A DNA stretch of 31,699 nucleotides. Source: JAGXIT01 sp049293335 (lineage in GTDB: Bacteria > Patescibacteriota > Saccharimonadia > Saccharimonadales > UBA4665). Location: the NCBI GenBank assembly GCA_049293335.1, contig JBATSO010000014.1:1-31699 (forward strand), read 5' to 3'. Below, piece by piece: positions 8,654-16,669 of this stretch (its first letter is position 1; the number at the start of each line of letters is the position of its first letter). Position numbers and translations under genes: made by a program. A model generated the notes under the pieces. That model saw only the letters and a list, made by a program, of their open reading frames with translations. It did not search any database and had not been told where the DNA came from.

Positions 8654-8876
8654 TGTAGTTAAATGTCGCACAATGTATATTTTGCGACGTGAATATCAGT
8701 AAAATAGTTGACCATAGATATACCTGCCTGTAGGGGACTTTTGGAGTTAGGCCGTACTTAAGCCGCATTTACGCCTATTATTCCGCGGTATGTGTGAACT
8801 ATCACATCTGTTATTGAGCCTCCCGTGCTACTCAACCCCACAGAAGCCCATGGGAGCCTAGTGTTTGCTTTTTGGT
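8654..8876 (+). ncRNA. Candidate non-coding RNA
   Basis: Behind the orphan promoter lies about 220 nt without a credible frame but with pairing potential. GTCGCA pairs with TGCGAC (8665-8670 with 8683-8688), ATGTG pairs with CACAT near 8790-8806, and an 8-bp stem CTCCCGTG/CATGGGAG (8820-8827 with 8849-8856, one G:U) is followed by a T-rich stretch at about 8862-8874. I see no signature of tmRNA, SRP RNA or RNase P RNA. The call is inference from context. Confidence 0.25.
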
Positions 8877-9057
8877 TGAAACGCTATTGTTGTATAGTTT
8901 TTTTGACTTTTCCACAGTATGCTTGTGAAAACATTTGCTTTTTCACGCATTTGACTTTTTTGTATACTATTCCCCTCTTACCCCCTCTACCCCAATATAA
9001 TTTGACAATCCCCTGCTTTTCTATATTTATATAGTTTTTTGTAACTGTATGATCTAT

Positions 9058-9077
9058 TTAAAATGTGAACATTTTAA
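9058..9077. repeat. 20-bp palindrome downstream of ftsQ
   Basis: TTAAAATGT and ACATTTTAA form a perfect 9-bp inverted repeat around a 2-base centre, 30 bases past the ftsQ stop. It lacks a following T-run and a workable RNA loop, so it is more likely a protein-binding site or chance than a terminator. Confidence 0.35.
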
Positions 9078-9106
9078 GAACATAGGTAGGGTAGCAATAG
9101 GGGGAG

Positions 9107-10045
9107 TTACCTTACGAACACCCTGCCTGGCGTCCGTACATCTACATACACACTAGGTTGAATGCCCGTTGCTTGTTGTTTAAGCGCCGCAATTAGTCCC
9201 CCGCTTTGCTGCAAAACATCCCCCTGCAAGTTAAACCGAACGTAATACGCCTTCCCTTCTACGTACACATCTAGCTCGTAAGGAGCTGTTACGGGCAAGT
9301 CTAGGTAGCGCACCGTATACCCAGCCTTACCTAGTTGATGCACCGCGGCCGCCGCAAAACCTACTGTTGAACCCGCCAAATACTGTTTACCAGGCGTAGC
9401 TGGGCGGGCACTTTGTTCTTGTAGGGTAATTAGGTCGGCTGCTGGGCTTGTCAGCGCCGACAGCACGTAGCCATGTTGATCAACCGCGTACATACCATTC
9501 GGGGTTTTAAGCTGAAAAGCAGCTTTCGCGGGCGAAATATACACCACAGGGTGGTTGCCAACAATTGGCACAGCTACCACGACTGTTTCAACCCCTGGGA
9601 AAGTGCGTTGCAATTTTTTGGCAATACCGTTGGTATTTAGGGTAATTTTACTGCGGTTTAACACACTGCTCGCCAGTAGCCTATTGGCTTCACGAGCATA
9701 TTGGGTAGCAGCCTGGGTGTCTAGTTTTGTGTATTGTCCCGTAAAAACAATTTTACTCTCGGGTACTAAGAATAAAATCTTTATCATACACACTAGTACC
9801 ACCACTGCGCACCCAACGTATAGCAAAGTATTTCCCGAATGAGCAGCTTTAACCAAATTTGCAGTGTCGTTGCGAGGTATCCGAACAGCGCGCGTACCTC
9901 CAAACGAGCTATCTGCCGACCGTTCGCTTTTAGGCCGACTCGCATAGTATGAGTACACCGGGCGTTCAGACGTACGCGACCTGTCACGCCCAGGTCGAAG
10001 CGGCGTTGCCGCAGGCTTGCGCTTACGTGGCCACCACACCTTCAT
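9107..10045 (-). CDS. ftsQ: FtsQ/DivIB-like cell division protein
   Basis: This 312-residue bitopic protein has a basic cytoplasmic tail (residues 1-70), one membrane segment (about 72-94) and an external domain consistent with POTRA plus beta domain. FtsQ links FtsL/FtsB and the septal synthase to the divisome. Sequence conservation is weak; the call rests on topology, length and position as the last gene of the division cluster. Its ATG overlaps the murG stop by one base (TAATG, 10043-10047), indicating translational coupling. ftsA and ftsZ do not follow, which is unusual. Confidence 0.7.
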   Translation of the reverse strand: MKVWWPRKRKPAATPLRPGRDRSRTSERPVYSYYASRPKSERSADSSFGGTRAVRIPRNDTANLVKAAHSGNTLLYVGCAVVVLVCMIKILFLVPESKIVFTGQYTKLDTQAATQYAREANRLLASSVLNRSKITLNTNGIAKKLQRTFPGVETVVVAVPIVGNHPVVYISPAKAAFQLKTPNGMYAVDQHGYVLSALTSPAADLITLQEQSARPATPGKQYLAGSTVGFAAAAVHQLGKAGYTVRYLDLPVTAPYELDVYVEGKAYYVRFNLQGDVLQQSGGLIAALKQQATGIQPSVYVDVRTPGRVFVR

Positions 10046-11208
10046 TACTGCTTACTTGCCCCAAGTTCTAAAAGAATTTTTGCTAAATCTTTTGCGGCCT
10101 CGGGGCGTGCAATTGCTCCGAGCGCCTGGCCCAACTGAGTTTGCCGTGCTTTGTTTTCTAAAAGCTCCTCTACCGCACGACCTAAGCGCTCAGGTTGTTC
10201 AGCTTGATCTTCGGTGAGTTCGTAAATTGCCTGCTTTTTCGCAAGCACCCGACTATTTTGCACATTCCACCTCAGTTGCTTCGAAGGCACTACAATACAC
10301 GCCTTTTGCTGCATGGCCAGTTCTGCCAGACTGCCCATACCGCCGCGGGCCACCACCACATCAGCCGCCCCTGTGTACTTATAAAAATCTGTCGCAAAAC
10401 TATACACCTTCACCCGTGCACGTGCCTGTCCTAAATCCAGCGCGTCGTATGCAGCATTGGTTTCAGCCTCGAGCGAACGGCCCGCAAAATGCAGTAAGAC
10501 AAGCTTCGGATACCTTGAAAAAAGATAGCGTGTGTTGGCTACGATAGCCTGATTTAGCATGCGCGCACCATTACCACCACCAGTGACTGTCACTACCTGA
10601 CTATCTGTAGGTAGCCCCAGCTCTGCCACATACGCAGCCCGCAATTTGGACGTGACGGGTTCAAAATGTACCCCAACCGGTATGCCCGTCATTCTCATTT
10701 TGGCGGCTGGATACGGGTAAATCTCGGGACTCAGTGTGACTGCATGTAAGGCCGCCCAGCGCGCGATGAGTCTGTTTGCTAGGCTTGGCACACTATCGGC
10801 GTCATGTGTCATGAAAGGCACTCTGCAAAGCCGAGCTGCTAGCGCCACAGGAACACTCACAAAACCTCCCCGCGTAAACACCACATTTGGCTGTAGTGCT
10901 CGAAGTAAACGGTAGCTTTGCCCAATCCCCCAAACAGTACGAGCCAGATCCCGAATATTCAGTGCTTGGGTTTTAAGATCGAGGAGCTGCCGCCAACCTT
11001 CCCCGCTATAGCGCCGAAGCTTGCCAGCCGAAATGGTTTTAACGGCATCAATATGCGGGTTAGTTTGCACAACATCGAGCAAATCGTCGCCGCCCTGCCC
11101 TATGTAGGTCAGGTGGCAGCTTGGCATTTGCCGTTTTAGCTCAGCGGCGACGGCCAGAATCGGTGCGATGTGCCCGCCCGATCCCCCGCCTGTCAGTACT
11201 ATGTTCAT
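10045..11208 (-). CDS. murG: UDP-GlcNAc:lipid-linked MurNAc-pentapeptide transferase MurG
   Basis: MurG adds GlcNAc to lipid I to make lipid II on the inner membrane face. The N-terminal GGGSGGH loop is at residues 7-13, a second glycine loop is VTGGGNGARM, and the donor-site segment is VVARGGMGSLAELA. I start at the ATG at 11208 (MNIVLTGGG), preceded by AAAGGA at a suitable distance, rather than at an in-frame ATG 30 bases upstream. This gives 387 residues, slightly longer than E. coli MurG (355). The start lies inside the 3' end of ftsW (68-base overlap), which implies coupled translation. Confidence 0.93.
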   Translation of the reverse strand: MNIVLTGGGSGGHIAPILAVAAELKRQMPSCHLTYIGQGGDDLLDVVQTNPHIDAVKTISAGKLRRYSGEGWRQLLDLKTQALNIRDLARTVWGIGQSYRLLRALQPNVVFTRGGFVSVPVALAARLCRVPFMTHDADSVPSLANRLIARWAALHAVTLSPEIYPYPAAKMRMTGIPVGVHFEPVTSKLRAAYVAELGLPTDSQVVTVTGGGNGARMLNQAIVANTRYLFSRYPKLVLLHFAGRSLEAETNAAYDALDLGQARARVKVYSFATDFYKYTGAADVVVARGGMGSLAELAMQQKACIVVPSKQLRWNVQNSRVLAKKQAIYELTEDQAEQPERLGRAVEELLENKARQTQLGQALGAIARPEAAKDLAKILLELGASKQ

Positions 11209-12415
11209 ATTTTTTCCTTTGCCCATTTGGCGGCACATAACGCGAATGAAAACTCGTGTAATGTGACACCTGGAACACTAAACCCAAAGCCGCCCCTACA
11301 AAGAGCACGCTCGTGCCTCCGTAACTTATCAGAGGTAGCGTAATGCCCTTCAGCGGCAACAATCCTATCATAGCACCAATGTTGATAATTGCCTGTGCGC
11401 TCAGCCACGCCAAAACCCCGGCTACCAACAGCCGACTAAAGACATCGGGGGCACGTTCTACGATCAGCCGAAGCCGCGCATACAGCGTCATAAACAGCGC
11501 CAACAGTACCACCGAACCAATAAACCCAAATTTTTCTGCATAAATAGCAAAAATCGAGTCGTTTTGCGCTTCTGGTAGGTAGCCGTACGCCTGGACACTT
11601 TTGCCTAGACCCAGTCCAATCATGCCGCCCGAACCAACCGCAATTAAGGCCTGACAGGCCTGGTGCCCTGCATCGGTCGAGCAGTTATTTTCGGGGTGCA
11701 AATAGGTGGCCAAACGAGCGCGTCTATATGGAGTTGAAGATATTGCCAAAACTGTTCCAATCACCACAATCACGCCAATCAGCGCAATCCGTCGCATTGG
11801 CAAGCCTGCTATAAACCCCATCGTCGCGACCATTATTACAATCACACCCGCCGAACCAAGGTCACTTTGTATAAATGCCACAATCAGGCCAATCACACCC
11901 ACTGCTATCGCCAGTGGGCGCAGCGTTGCCCTATAATTAGCAATCACACCTCGTTGGACGCGGTCTGCCAAAAAACCACTTATGCTTATCAAAAGCGCGA
12001 ATTTTAGCACCTCAACAGACTGCAACGAAAAACTTCCTAAACGAATCCAGCGATGCTGCGGATACGCTGGAATAGGAGGTGTTACCAGTGCAATCAGCGT
12101 CCCAAACGCCGCTAGACCCAGCAATACCCACTGCCATTTCCGCCACTGTTTAAGGGGAATACGCGCAGTTATTAAAAACGCAACAACACTTAAACAAATG
12201 GCAATAACTTGTCGTAGCACGTAGTTACCACCCCTGAGCGCGTTCAGAGCTGGACTAATCGAATACACCACCGTCAAGCCAATAGCAAGCAATAAAACAA
12301 CAATTACCACCAACCAATAATCAGGCCTATGCTTACGAATAGCTGACGAGCCCGCGGCAACCCGACCCATAGGCTGCTGACGCCAAGCTGGTTCTCGGGC
12401 TTCAGCGCGTTGCAT
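11141..12415 (-). CDS. ftsW: FtsW, SEDS-family septal peptidoglycan polymerase
   Basis: FtsW polymerises lipid II at the septum together with its cognate PBP. The 424-residue protein has about ten membrane segments and the SEDS signatures HRWIRLGSFSLQSVEVLKFA, QSDLGSAG, PEAQNDSIFAIYAEKFGFIG and KGITLPLISYGGTSVL. FtsW is preferred over RodA because of its place between ftsI and murG. The C-terminal tail is basic (QRKKYEHSTDRRGIGRAHR) and overlaps the murG start. No clear SD precedes the ATG; an internal ATG at residue 16 is an alternative start. Confidence 0.93.
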   Translation of the reverse strand: MQRAEAREPAWRQQPMGRVAAGSSAIRKHRPDYWLVVIVVLLLAIGLTVVYSISPALNALRGGNYVLRQVIAICLSVVAFLITARIPLKQWRKWQWVLLGLAAFGTLIALVTPPIPAYPQHRWIRLGSFSLQSVEVLKFALLISISGFLADRVQRGVIANYRATLRPLAIAVGVIGLIVAFIQSDLGSAGVIVIMVATMGFIAGLPMRRIALIGVIVVIGTVLAISSTPYRRARLATYLHPENNCSTDAGHQACQALIAVGSGGMIGLGLGKSVQAYGYLPEAQNDSIFAIYAEKFGFIGSVVLLALFMTLYARLRLIVERAPDVFSRLLVAGVLAWLSAQAIINIGAMIGLLPLKGITLPLISYGGTSVLFVGAALGLVFQVSHYTSFHSRYVPPNGQRKKYEHSTDRRGIGRAHRTDSGRRR

Positions 12416-12526
12416 TGCTGCACTCGACTTTGTGGTTAGTATACATTTTCATCATTTTTGTTCGCCTATTTGCTTGTGCTTATTATACGCTTGAATATCC
12501 CTGACGACAATTGGAGCTTGCAGACA

Positions 12527-14302
12527 CTATGTACGCGGCGTCACCCCATAATTATTTATAAGCATATGGGCAATTTGCGCAAAAATTGGCTGCCCCGTTT
12601 GCGCACCTGCATATCCGCCGTACCCATGTGGCTCAATGTTATACACCACGATCGTATATTGCGGCTTGTCGCCTCCCACATACCCCATGAACGTACCGTT
12701 GAAGGCATCTGTGCGGTATACATGCGTCTTTTCATCGGCAATCTGCGCCGTACCCGTTTTGCCTCCTACACCATACTTTGAGCCAAAATTCATATAAGGA
12801 AACCCTGTTGTGTGAGCCTCGGTGACGTATTCTAGCAACCCTCGCATATCGGCACTAGTTTTTTCAGAAACGACATTTTTAGCCAAGACTTTTGGTGCCT
12901 TTATGATTGTTTGACCATTAGGGTTAGTTTCGGAGGCCACCAAGCGAGGCTGGTAAAAAGTACCCCCATTTACGATGCTACTCATTGCTGCGCCCATCTG
13001 GATAGCCGTAGCCGAGTAAGCTTGACCAAACGACATGTTGGCATACGTCAGGTTGATCCCCGCCCCCGTGTCGTCCGCCTCAGGCACGTAACCTGTCGCC
13101 TCGTACCCTTGTTCTATACCCGTTTTTTCACTCATTCGGTAACGGTGCACAAAATAATCGTACAAAGCTTGCCTGCCCTGCATATTGAGCTTGCCACCGC
13201 CCATTTGCATGAGCGTCCAGGTTGCGCCCGTGTTTAGCGACAAGTTTAAAAGACTTTTCATAGTCTGTGTGCCCGTCCCCGTCCCTTCCGCCACATTCAA
13301 AATTTTCGCCTCGTCTATCGTCCAGCTACCAGGGTCGTAGTAGCTGGTGCCAGCCCCAACGACACCTCTGTCAATTGCTGCGGCAACGGTAAAAATTTTG
13401 GTAATCGAACCTGGCTCTATCGGGTTCGTCACGCTGTAGTTCTGAAACACCGTGCCATCTTCGACATTCTGATAGTTTACGGGGTCAAAAGTAGGATAGT
13501 TTGCCATAGCTTTCACAGCCCCCGTGTTCGTTTCGAGCACCACGGCACTAACGTTTTTGGAACTAAACTTTTCCTGCGCCGCTTTCACAATTTGCTCTAC
13601 TTGAGTTTGCATGCCCATATCGAGTGTTAGTGTCACCTGGCTGCCGGCCTTTGGTTGAATAAGTAGGTTGTCGCTACTAGCGGCTAGCGGCACACCGTTG
13701 ACATCGGTAATAGCTTTCAAGCGCCCTTTTTGGCCGCCGAGCGTGTCGTTCAGCGCCTGTTCTAACCCGTATTCACCCTCACCATCATCGTTCACAAAGC
13801 CAAGCACCTGTGCTGCCATCGTCCCCTGAGGATACACGCGGTAATTCACCTGCTGCGAAGCCACTCCAGGCAGCTTAAGGTTTAGCAGTTTACTGTTTTG
13901 TTCGGGTGTCACCTTTTTTTTAAGTATCACGTAGCGGGTTTTTTTGGTACGCAATTGATCGGCGATTTTTTTCTCGTCACCACCTATGATTGGCGCAATT
14001 ACCCGCGCTACTTCATCGGGTTTTTTTACCAAATTTGGGTCAGCAAACACCGTATAAAGCTTTTGGTTTAGTACCAGCGGTATAGCTTGCCCATTCAGTT
14101 CGGCAGCAATTACCCCGCGTTCGGGCATAACATCGTATTCGCGAATCTGGTCGCTTAGCGCCATCGATTTATAATGGTCATACCGAATAATTTGCAAATA
14201 AAAAAGTCGTATGCCGAACACCCCAAAAAGTATAAGAATCAGCGCGTACCACATTCGGACACGCTGCACAGGGTTTGGTTCGTGTGACTGCCAATTTTCC
14301 AT
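12527..14302 (-). CDS. ftsI: FtsI/PBP3-like peptidoglycan transpeptidase
   Basis: This 591-residue class B penicillin-binding protein cross-links septal peptidoglycan. It has a short cytoplasmic tail, one membrane anchor (about 18-38), a PBP dimer/pedestal domain (RGVIAAELNG onward), and the transpeptidase domain. The catalytic motifs are SITK with S299, SLN at 355-357 and KTG at 515-517. No PASTA domains are present, unlike many Gram-positive FtsI/SpoVD proteins. A TATACT -10 box (14313-14318) ends 10 bases before the ATG, suggesting an internal promoter in the cluster. A 111-base gap separates it from ftsW. Confidence 0.94.
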   Translation of the reverse strand: MENWQSHEPNPVQRVRMWYALILILFGVFGIRLFYLQIIRYDHYKSMALSDQIREYDVMPERGVIAAELNGQAIPLVLNQKLYTVFADPNLVKKPDEVARVIAPIIGGDEKKIADQLRTKKTRYVILKKKVTPEQNSKLLNLKLPGVASQQVNYRVYPQGTMAAQVLGFVNDDGEGEYGLEQALNDTLGGQKGRLKAITDVNGVPLAASSDNLLIQPKAGSQVTLTLDMGMQTQVEQIVKAAQEKFSSKNVSAVVLETNTGAVKAMANYPTFDPVNYQNVEDGTVFQNYSVTNPIEPGSITKIFTVAAAIDRGVVGAGTSYYDPGSWTIDEAKILNVAEGTGTGTQTMKSLLNLSLNTGATWTLMQMGGGKLNMQGRQALYDYFVHRYRMSEKTGIEQGYEATGYVPEADDTGAGINLTYANMSFGQAYSATAIQMGAAMSSIVNGGTFYQPRLVASETNPNGQTIIKAPKVLAKNVVSEKTSADMRGLLEYVTEAHTTGFPYMNFGSKYGVGGKTGTAQIADEKTHVYRTDAFNGTFMGYVGGDKPQYTIVVYNIEPHGYGGYAGAQTGQPIFAQIAHMLINNYGVTPRT

Positions 14303-14324
14303 CTATAGATACAGTATACCGCAC

Positions 14325-14342
14325 GTGCTTACCGTAAAGCAC
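14325..14342 (-). repeat. Inverted repeat upstream of the ftsI -10 box
   Basis: GTGCTT and AAGCAC form a perfect 6-bp inverted repeat with a 6-base centre, located where the -35 region of the putative ftsI promoter would be. It could be an operator or a weak hairpin at the end of the ftsL message. Confidence 0.3.
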
Positions 14343-14385
14343 TGCTGACTTGGTCAGCTAGCCTGGCTAACGCGAAGCTCGCGTG

Positions 14386-14730
14386 CTATTGGACGCTGCC
14401 AGAAGGAGCAACCGCCACCATGGCCTTAGCCTCTGGTGAGCTTTGAACTTTATCAAGTGATTGTAAACGAGCAGAAGCGGCCGCAAGGTCATCTCGCTGT
14501 GTTTGCAGCACTGCCTGTTCATGTTGAAGAGTGTTAATACTATAGCCGTAAGCGTTTGTTTTAGTGACCTGTGTAAGGTACAGCAAGCCGAGCAAACACG
14601 CCAGCACAATCAGTACAATTGTGTTGCTAACCGGCCCAAGACGCTTGTCTTTTGGCCGAAAACTCACCGAATTTTGACCGCGCTGAGCAGTTTGCTGACG
14701 CCCGAGCGCCATTGTTGATGAATATGTCAT
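14386..14730 (-). CDS. ftsL: FtsL-like bitopic division protein
   Basis: This 114-residue protein has a basic N-terminal tail, one membrane span (about 36-53) and an external coiled coil (about 64-92, INTLQHEQAVLQTQRDDLAAASARL). That is the architecture of FtsL, the scaffold of the FtsQBL complex. Primary sequence is not conserved in FtsL; the call rests on topology, size and the classic position between rsmH and ftsI. The leader before the ATG is A-rich and has no SD. A second in-frame ATG at 14712 is an alternative start. Confidence 0.72.
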   Translation of the reverse strand: MTYSSTMALGRQQTAQRGQNSVSFRPKDKRLGPVSNTIVLIVLACLLGLLYLTQVTKTNAYGYSINTLQHEQAVLQTQRDDLAAASARLQSLDKVQSSPEAKAMVAVAPSGSVQ

Positions 14731-14774
14731 AAATGTCTTTGTTTTGGTTTTTATTTTTGTGTAATTCTGGTGGT

Positions 14775-14803
14775 GCTTGCAGGGTTTTTTAAGCCCTGCA
14801 AGC
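14775..14803 (-). other. Strong hairpin between rsmH and ftsL
   Basis: GCTTGCAGGG (14775-14784) pairs perfectly with CCCTGCAAGC (14794-14803), and U:G and U:A pairs can extend the stem to about 13 bp with a 3-base loop. Neither strand has a T-run beyond it, so it is not a standard terminator. A processing site, stabilising hairpin or pause site is inferred. Confidence 0.6.
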
Positions 14804-14899
14804 AGAAAGCCTTTAGGCCACGACTTTAACGTGAACCTTGTAGGCTCGGGAGCTGCTTTTTACACGTATTGGCATGTAGTTAGTTCCCTTTCTTTGTTT

Positions 14900-15772
14900 T
14901 TATTTTCGCTGCAAGACTCGAAGCTTAGCACTTCGGGCCCGCGGATTAAAAGCTATTTCGGTATCGTCGGCCACGACTGGATGTTTGGTCAGCACAGTGT
15001 AGTCTGCGTCATATCGGTTGCCTGCAACCTCGGCGAACGCTTGTTTCACCAGGCGATCTTCGAGGCTATGAAAGCTAATCACAGCCAGCCGACCGTGCGG
15101 CTTGAGTAGCTGTAACCACAGTGGCACACTACGCTCTAACTGACCTAACTCATCATTCACCGCTATACGGATGGCTTGAAAGCTCCGTGTGGCAGGATGA
15201 GCCCGGCTGCCCTTTGGCATGACTTTCGCAATTACTGCCGCCAGTTCACTGGTGGTAGTAATGGGGCGATGCTGCACAATGGCGGCCGCTATAGTCCGAG
15301 CCCGCGGCTCCTCGCCGTAACGGCGTATCAGCTCTGCTAGCTCGTCTTGACCATAGGTGTTGACGATGGTGTCGGCGCTGAGTTCTCTGCCCTGATCCAT
15401 CCGCATATCGAGCGGACCATCAAGGCTAAAGGCAAACCCGCGCGACGCGGTATTAAGGTGCAGTGACGACACGCCTAAATCTGCTAAAATCATCTCGAAT
15501 TCTGCCCCCTGCCGAACGAGCTCCATCGAAGCTTCTTCGAAACTGGCATGAACCACACGCGCACCCTTCTTGCCCAAGGCACTCAGTGCCTCGACTGCAG
15601 TCGAATCGCGGTCTACCAGCGTCATTGCCGCTGGCTGTTTGGTGTGTTCCAGCACTGCCGAAGCGTGTCCGCCGTATCCTGCCGTCAAGTCGAGGTATGA
15701 TTCCCCCTTCTTTGGCGCTAGGTACGCGAGCACTGCGTCCAGCAACACAGGTGTATGAATTGTATGTAGCAT
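14900..15772 (-). CDS. rsmH: 16S rRNA (cytosine1402-N4)-methyltransferase RsmH
   Basis: RsmH (MraW) methylates C1402 in the decoding centre of 16S rRNA using SAM. The SAM-binding loop is DLTAGYGGHASAVLE (GYGGH at 32-36), and DRD follows strand 2. Other family signatures are ILADLGVSS, GPLDMRMD and the C-terminal ISFHSLEDRLVKQAF. At 290 residues it is close to the usual 300-315. The ATG has no SD but follows a long A/C-rich leader with CAAAAACAAAAA-type repeats. A 537-base gap separates it from mraZ, much longer than in most dcw clusters. Confidence 0.96.
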   Translation of the reverse strand: MLHTIHTPVLLDAVLAYLAPKKGESYLDLTAGYGGHASAVLEHTKQPAAMTLVDRDSTAVEALSALGKKGARVVHASFEEASMELVRQGAEFEMILADLGVSSLHLNTASRGFAFSLDGPLDMRMDQGRELSADTIVNTYGQDELAELIRRYGEEPRARTIAAAIVQHRPITTTSELAAVIAKVMPKGSRAHPATRSFQAIRIAVNDELGQLERSVPLWLQLLKPHGRLAVISFHSLEDRLVKQAFAEVAGNRYDADYTVLTKHPVVADDTEIAFNPRARSAKLRVLQRK

Positions 15773-15934
15773 TGTGCATGTCGCACTTTTTGTTTTTGTT
15801 TGTATTTTGGTGATTTATTTTTATTTTTAGAGTAATCATAGGGCGCTTATTTCTAAGACCTACCTGACTACTCAACTTGTATCACCTATTCAGCAGCCAA
15901 CTTTTTGTTTTTTCATGTAGTTTTTGTTTTTGTT

Positions 15935-15957
15935 GTTTCAAGAAACAGATTGTTTCT
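15935..15957 (-). repeat. Overlapping, mutually exclusive small hairpins
   Basis: AGAAACA and TGTTTCT (15941-15947 with 15951-15957) pair perfectly around GAT. The same GAAAC can instead pair with GTTTC at 15935-15939. The two pairings exclude each other. Confidence 0.4.
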
Positions 15958-15965
15958 AAAAAGAT

Positions 15966-16044
15966 GTTTTCGGACCGTATGTAAGGAAGGTTGTTCAAAA
16001 GAACGAGATTTAAAAAATCTTAAAACTTCCGACTTTCCGAAAAC
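15966..16044 (-). other. Branched inverted-repeat element (possible structured leader RNA)
   Basis: An outer 8-bp pair (GTTTTCGG 15966-15973 with CCGAAAAC 16037-16044) encloses a 5-bp pair (GGAAG 15985-15989 with CTTCC 16026-16030). That pair encloses two hairpins: GTTC-AAAA-GAAC (15993-16004) and AGATTT-AAA-AAATCT (16006-16020). All four helices are nested and compatible. On the rsmH sense strand the 3' arm is followed by a short T-run. It matches no riboswitch class I can name. Confidence 0.45.
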
Positions 16045-16286
16045 AAGTGAGAGACTTATGTGTGAGGTGGAGTTTTGGGAGGTGTTTTATGGAAAGAACG
16101 AAGACTTTTTTATACAGTGGTGTCTTTTTATATCCACTGGTTGACTGCCGAATAGGTGACCAGAAGCTGCTAGTTTGCGGCCGCATGGACCAAAAACTAC
16201 TTCTGTATTCGTACGTTACTGAAGCTACAAACATCAAACATCTACCGTCTAACGTCTGTTTCGCTTATTTGTTAAGGTGTATAAAA

Positions 16287-16313
16287 GTAAGCCAGGGCAC
16301 TGTGCCTGCTTAC
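16287..16313 (-). terminator. Terminator/attenuator-like hairpin at the mraZ stop codon
   Basis: GTAAGC (16287-16292) and GCTTAC (16308-16313) form the outer stem, and AGG/CCT and CAC/GTG continue it with single-base bulges, about 12 bp in all. On the minus strand it is followed by CTTTTAT. It includes the TAA of mraZ, so it would terminate or attenuate transcription between mraZ and rsmH, and a ribosome finishing mraZ would disrupt it. Confidence 0.65.
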
Positions 16314-16669
16314 GCTGCCATAATCCGCCAATATTTGCCAACACTTACGGCCGAAACCTCTCGGGTAATCCCCGCGTAGTCAAGTAAGTGCTGCTCCAGT
16401 GTAATCCTGCCCTGCTTGCCGTCCAGCGACTGTTCTGTCTTGCCCATGCGAAATTGCACGTTCAGGTCAGCCGTCCGCTCGTCTAGAATGTCTCCTTCGA
16501 GCCTTGGCTCAACCAGATTATCCCAGACACCCTTTGGGTATAGGTGCAGATAGGCACCGAAGCCACGGGTCACGACTGCTCCACTTTCGAAAAGGTCACG
16601 AAGTTCGGTCGGAATGGTTAGCCGCCGTTTATCGTCGAGTTTTCTCTGGAAGTAGTCCACCTGTGTCAT
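16310..16669 (-). CDS. mraZ: MraZ, transcriptional regulator of the division/cell wall cluster
   Basis: MraZ is a ring-forming DNA-binding protein built from two AbrB/SpoVT-like half-domains; it binds repeats upstream of its own gene. Here the first half (RKLDDKRRLTIPTELRDLF, near residues 9-27) and the second (LDGKQGRITLEQHLLDYAGI, near 82-101) are both visible. At 119 residues it is shorter than E. coli MraZ (152), with a short C-terminus. It is the first gene of the cluster, and four MraZ-type boxes lie 115-160 bases upstream of its ATG. The leader before the ATG is A-rich with no SD. Confidence 0.93.
   Translation of the reverse strand: MTQVDYFQRKLDDKRRLTIPTELRDLFESGAVVTRGFGAYLHLYPKGVWDNLVEPRLEGDILDERTADLNVQFRMGKTEQSLDGKQGRITLEQHLLDYAGITREVSAVSVGKYWRIMAA

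Larger units (their letters stand above)
8471..9106. other. Convergent intergenic region
   Basis: This 636-base stretch between convergent gene blocks has no convincing protein frame. It contains a G:G-mismatched hairpin (8541-8562), a plus-strand promoter-like pair (8618-8647) with a candidate RNA behind it, an AT-rich part with repeated TTGAC words (near 8909, 8952 and 9002), and a 20-bp palindrome (9058-9077) downstream of ftsQ. Confidence 0.6.
15773..16309. other. Long structured gap between mraZ and rsmH
   Basis: No credible gene lies in these 537 bases. On the sense (minus) strand it begins with a terminator-like hairpin at the mraZ stop, then a CCAGTGG/CCACTG pair (16115-16139), a branched inverted-repeat element (15966-16044), overlapping small hairpins (15935-15957), and finally two A/C-rich tracts before rsmH. 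It may be an untranslated control region for the rest of the cluster. Confidence 0.55.

Noticed and set aside
8825..9034. 69-residue plus-strand frame in the intergenic region
   Set aside because: It starts inside the hairpin of the candidate RNA, has no SD, and its composition reflects the T-rich DNA.
14777..15109. 110-residue plus-strand frame over the rsmH 3' end
   Set aside because: It is antisense to the well-conserved rsmH C-terminus and begins within the strong hairpin.
16047..16379. 110-residue plus-strand frame across the mraZ 3' end
   Set aside because: It overlaps mraZ in antisense and the rest covers the structured gap; no start signal or protein-like pattern is seen.
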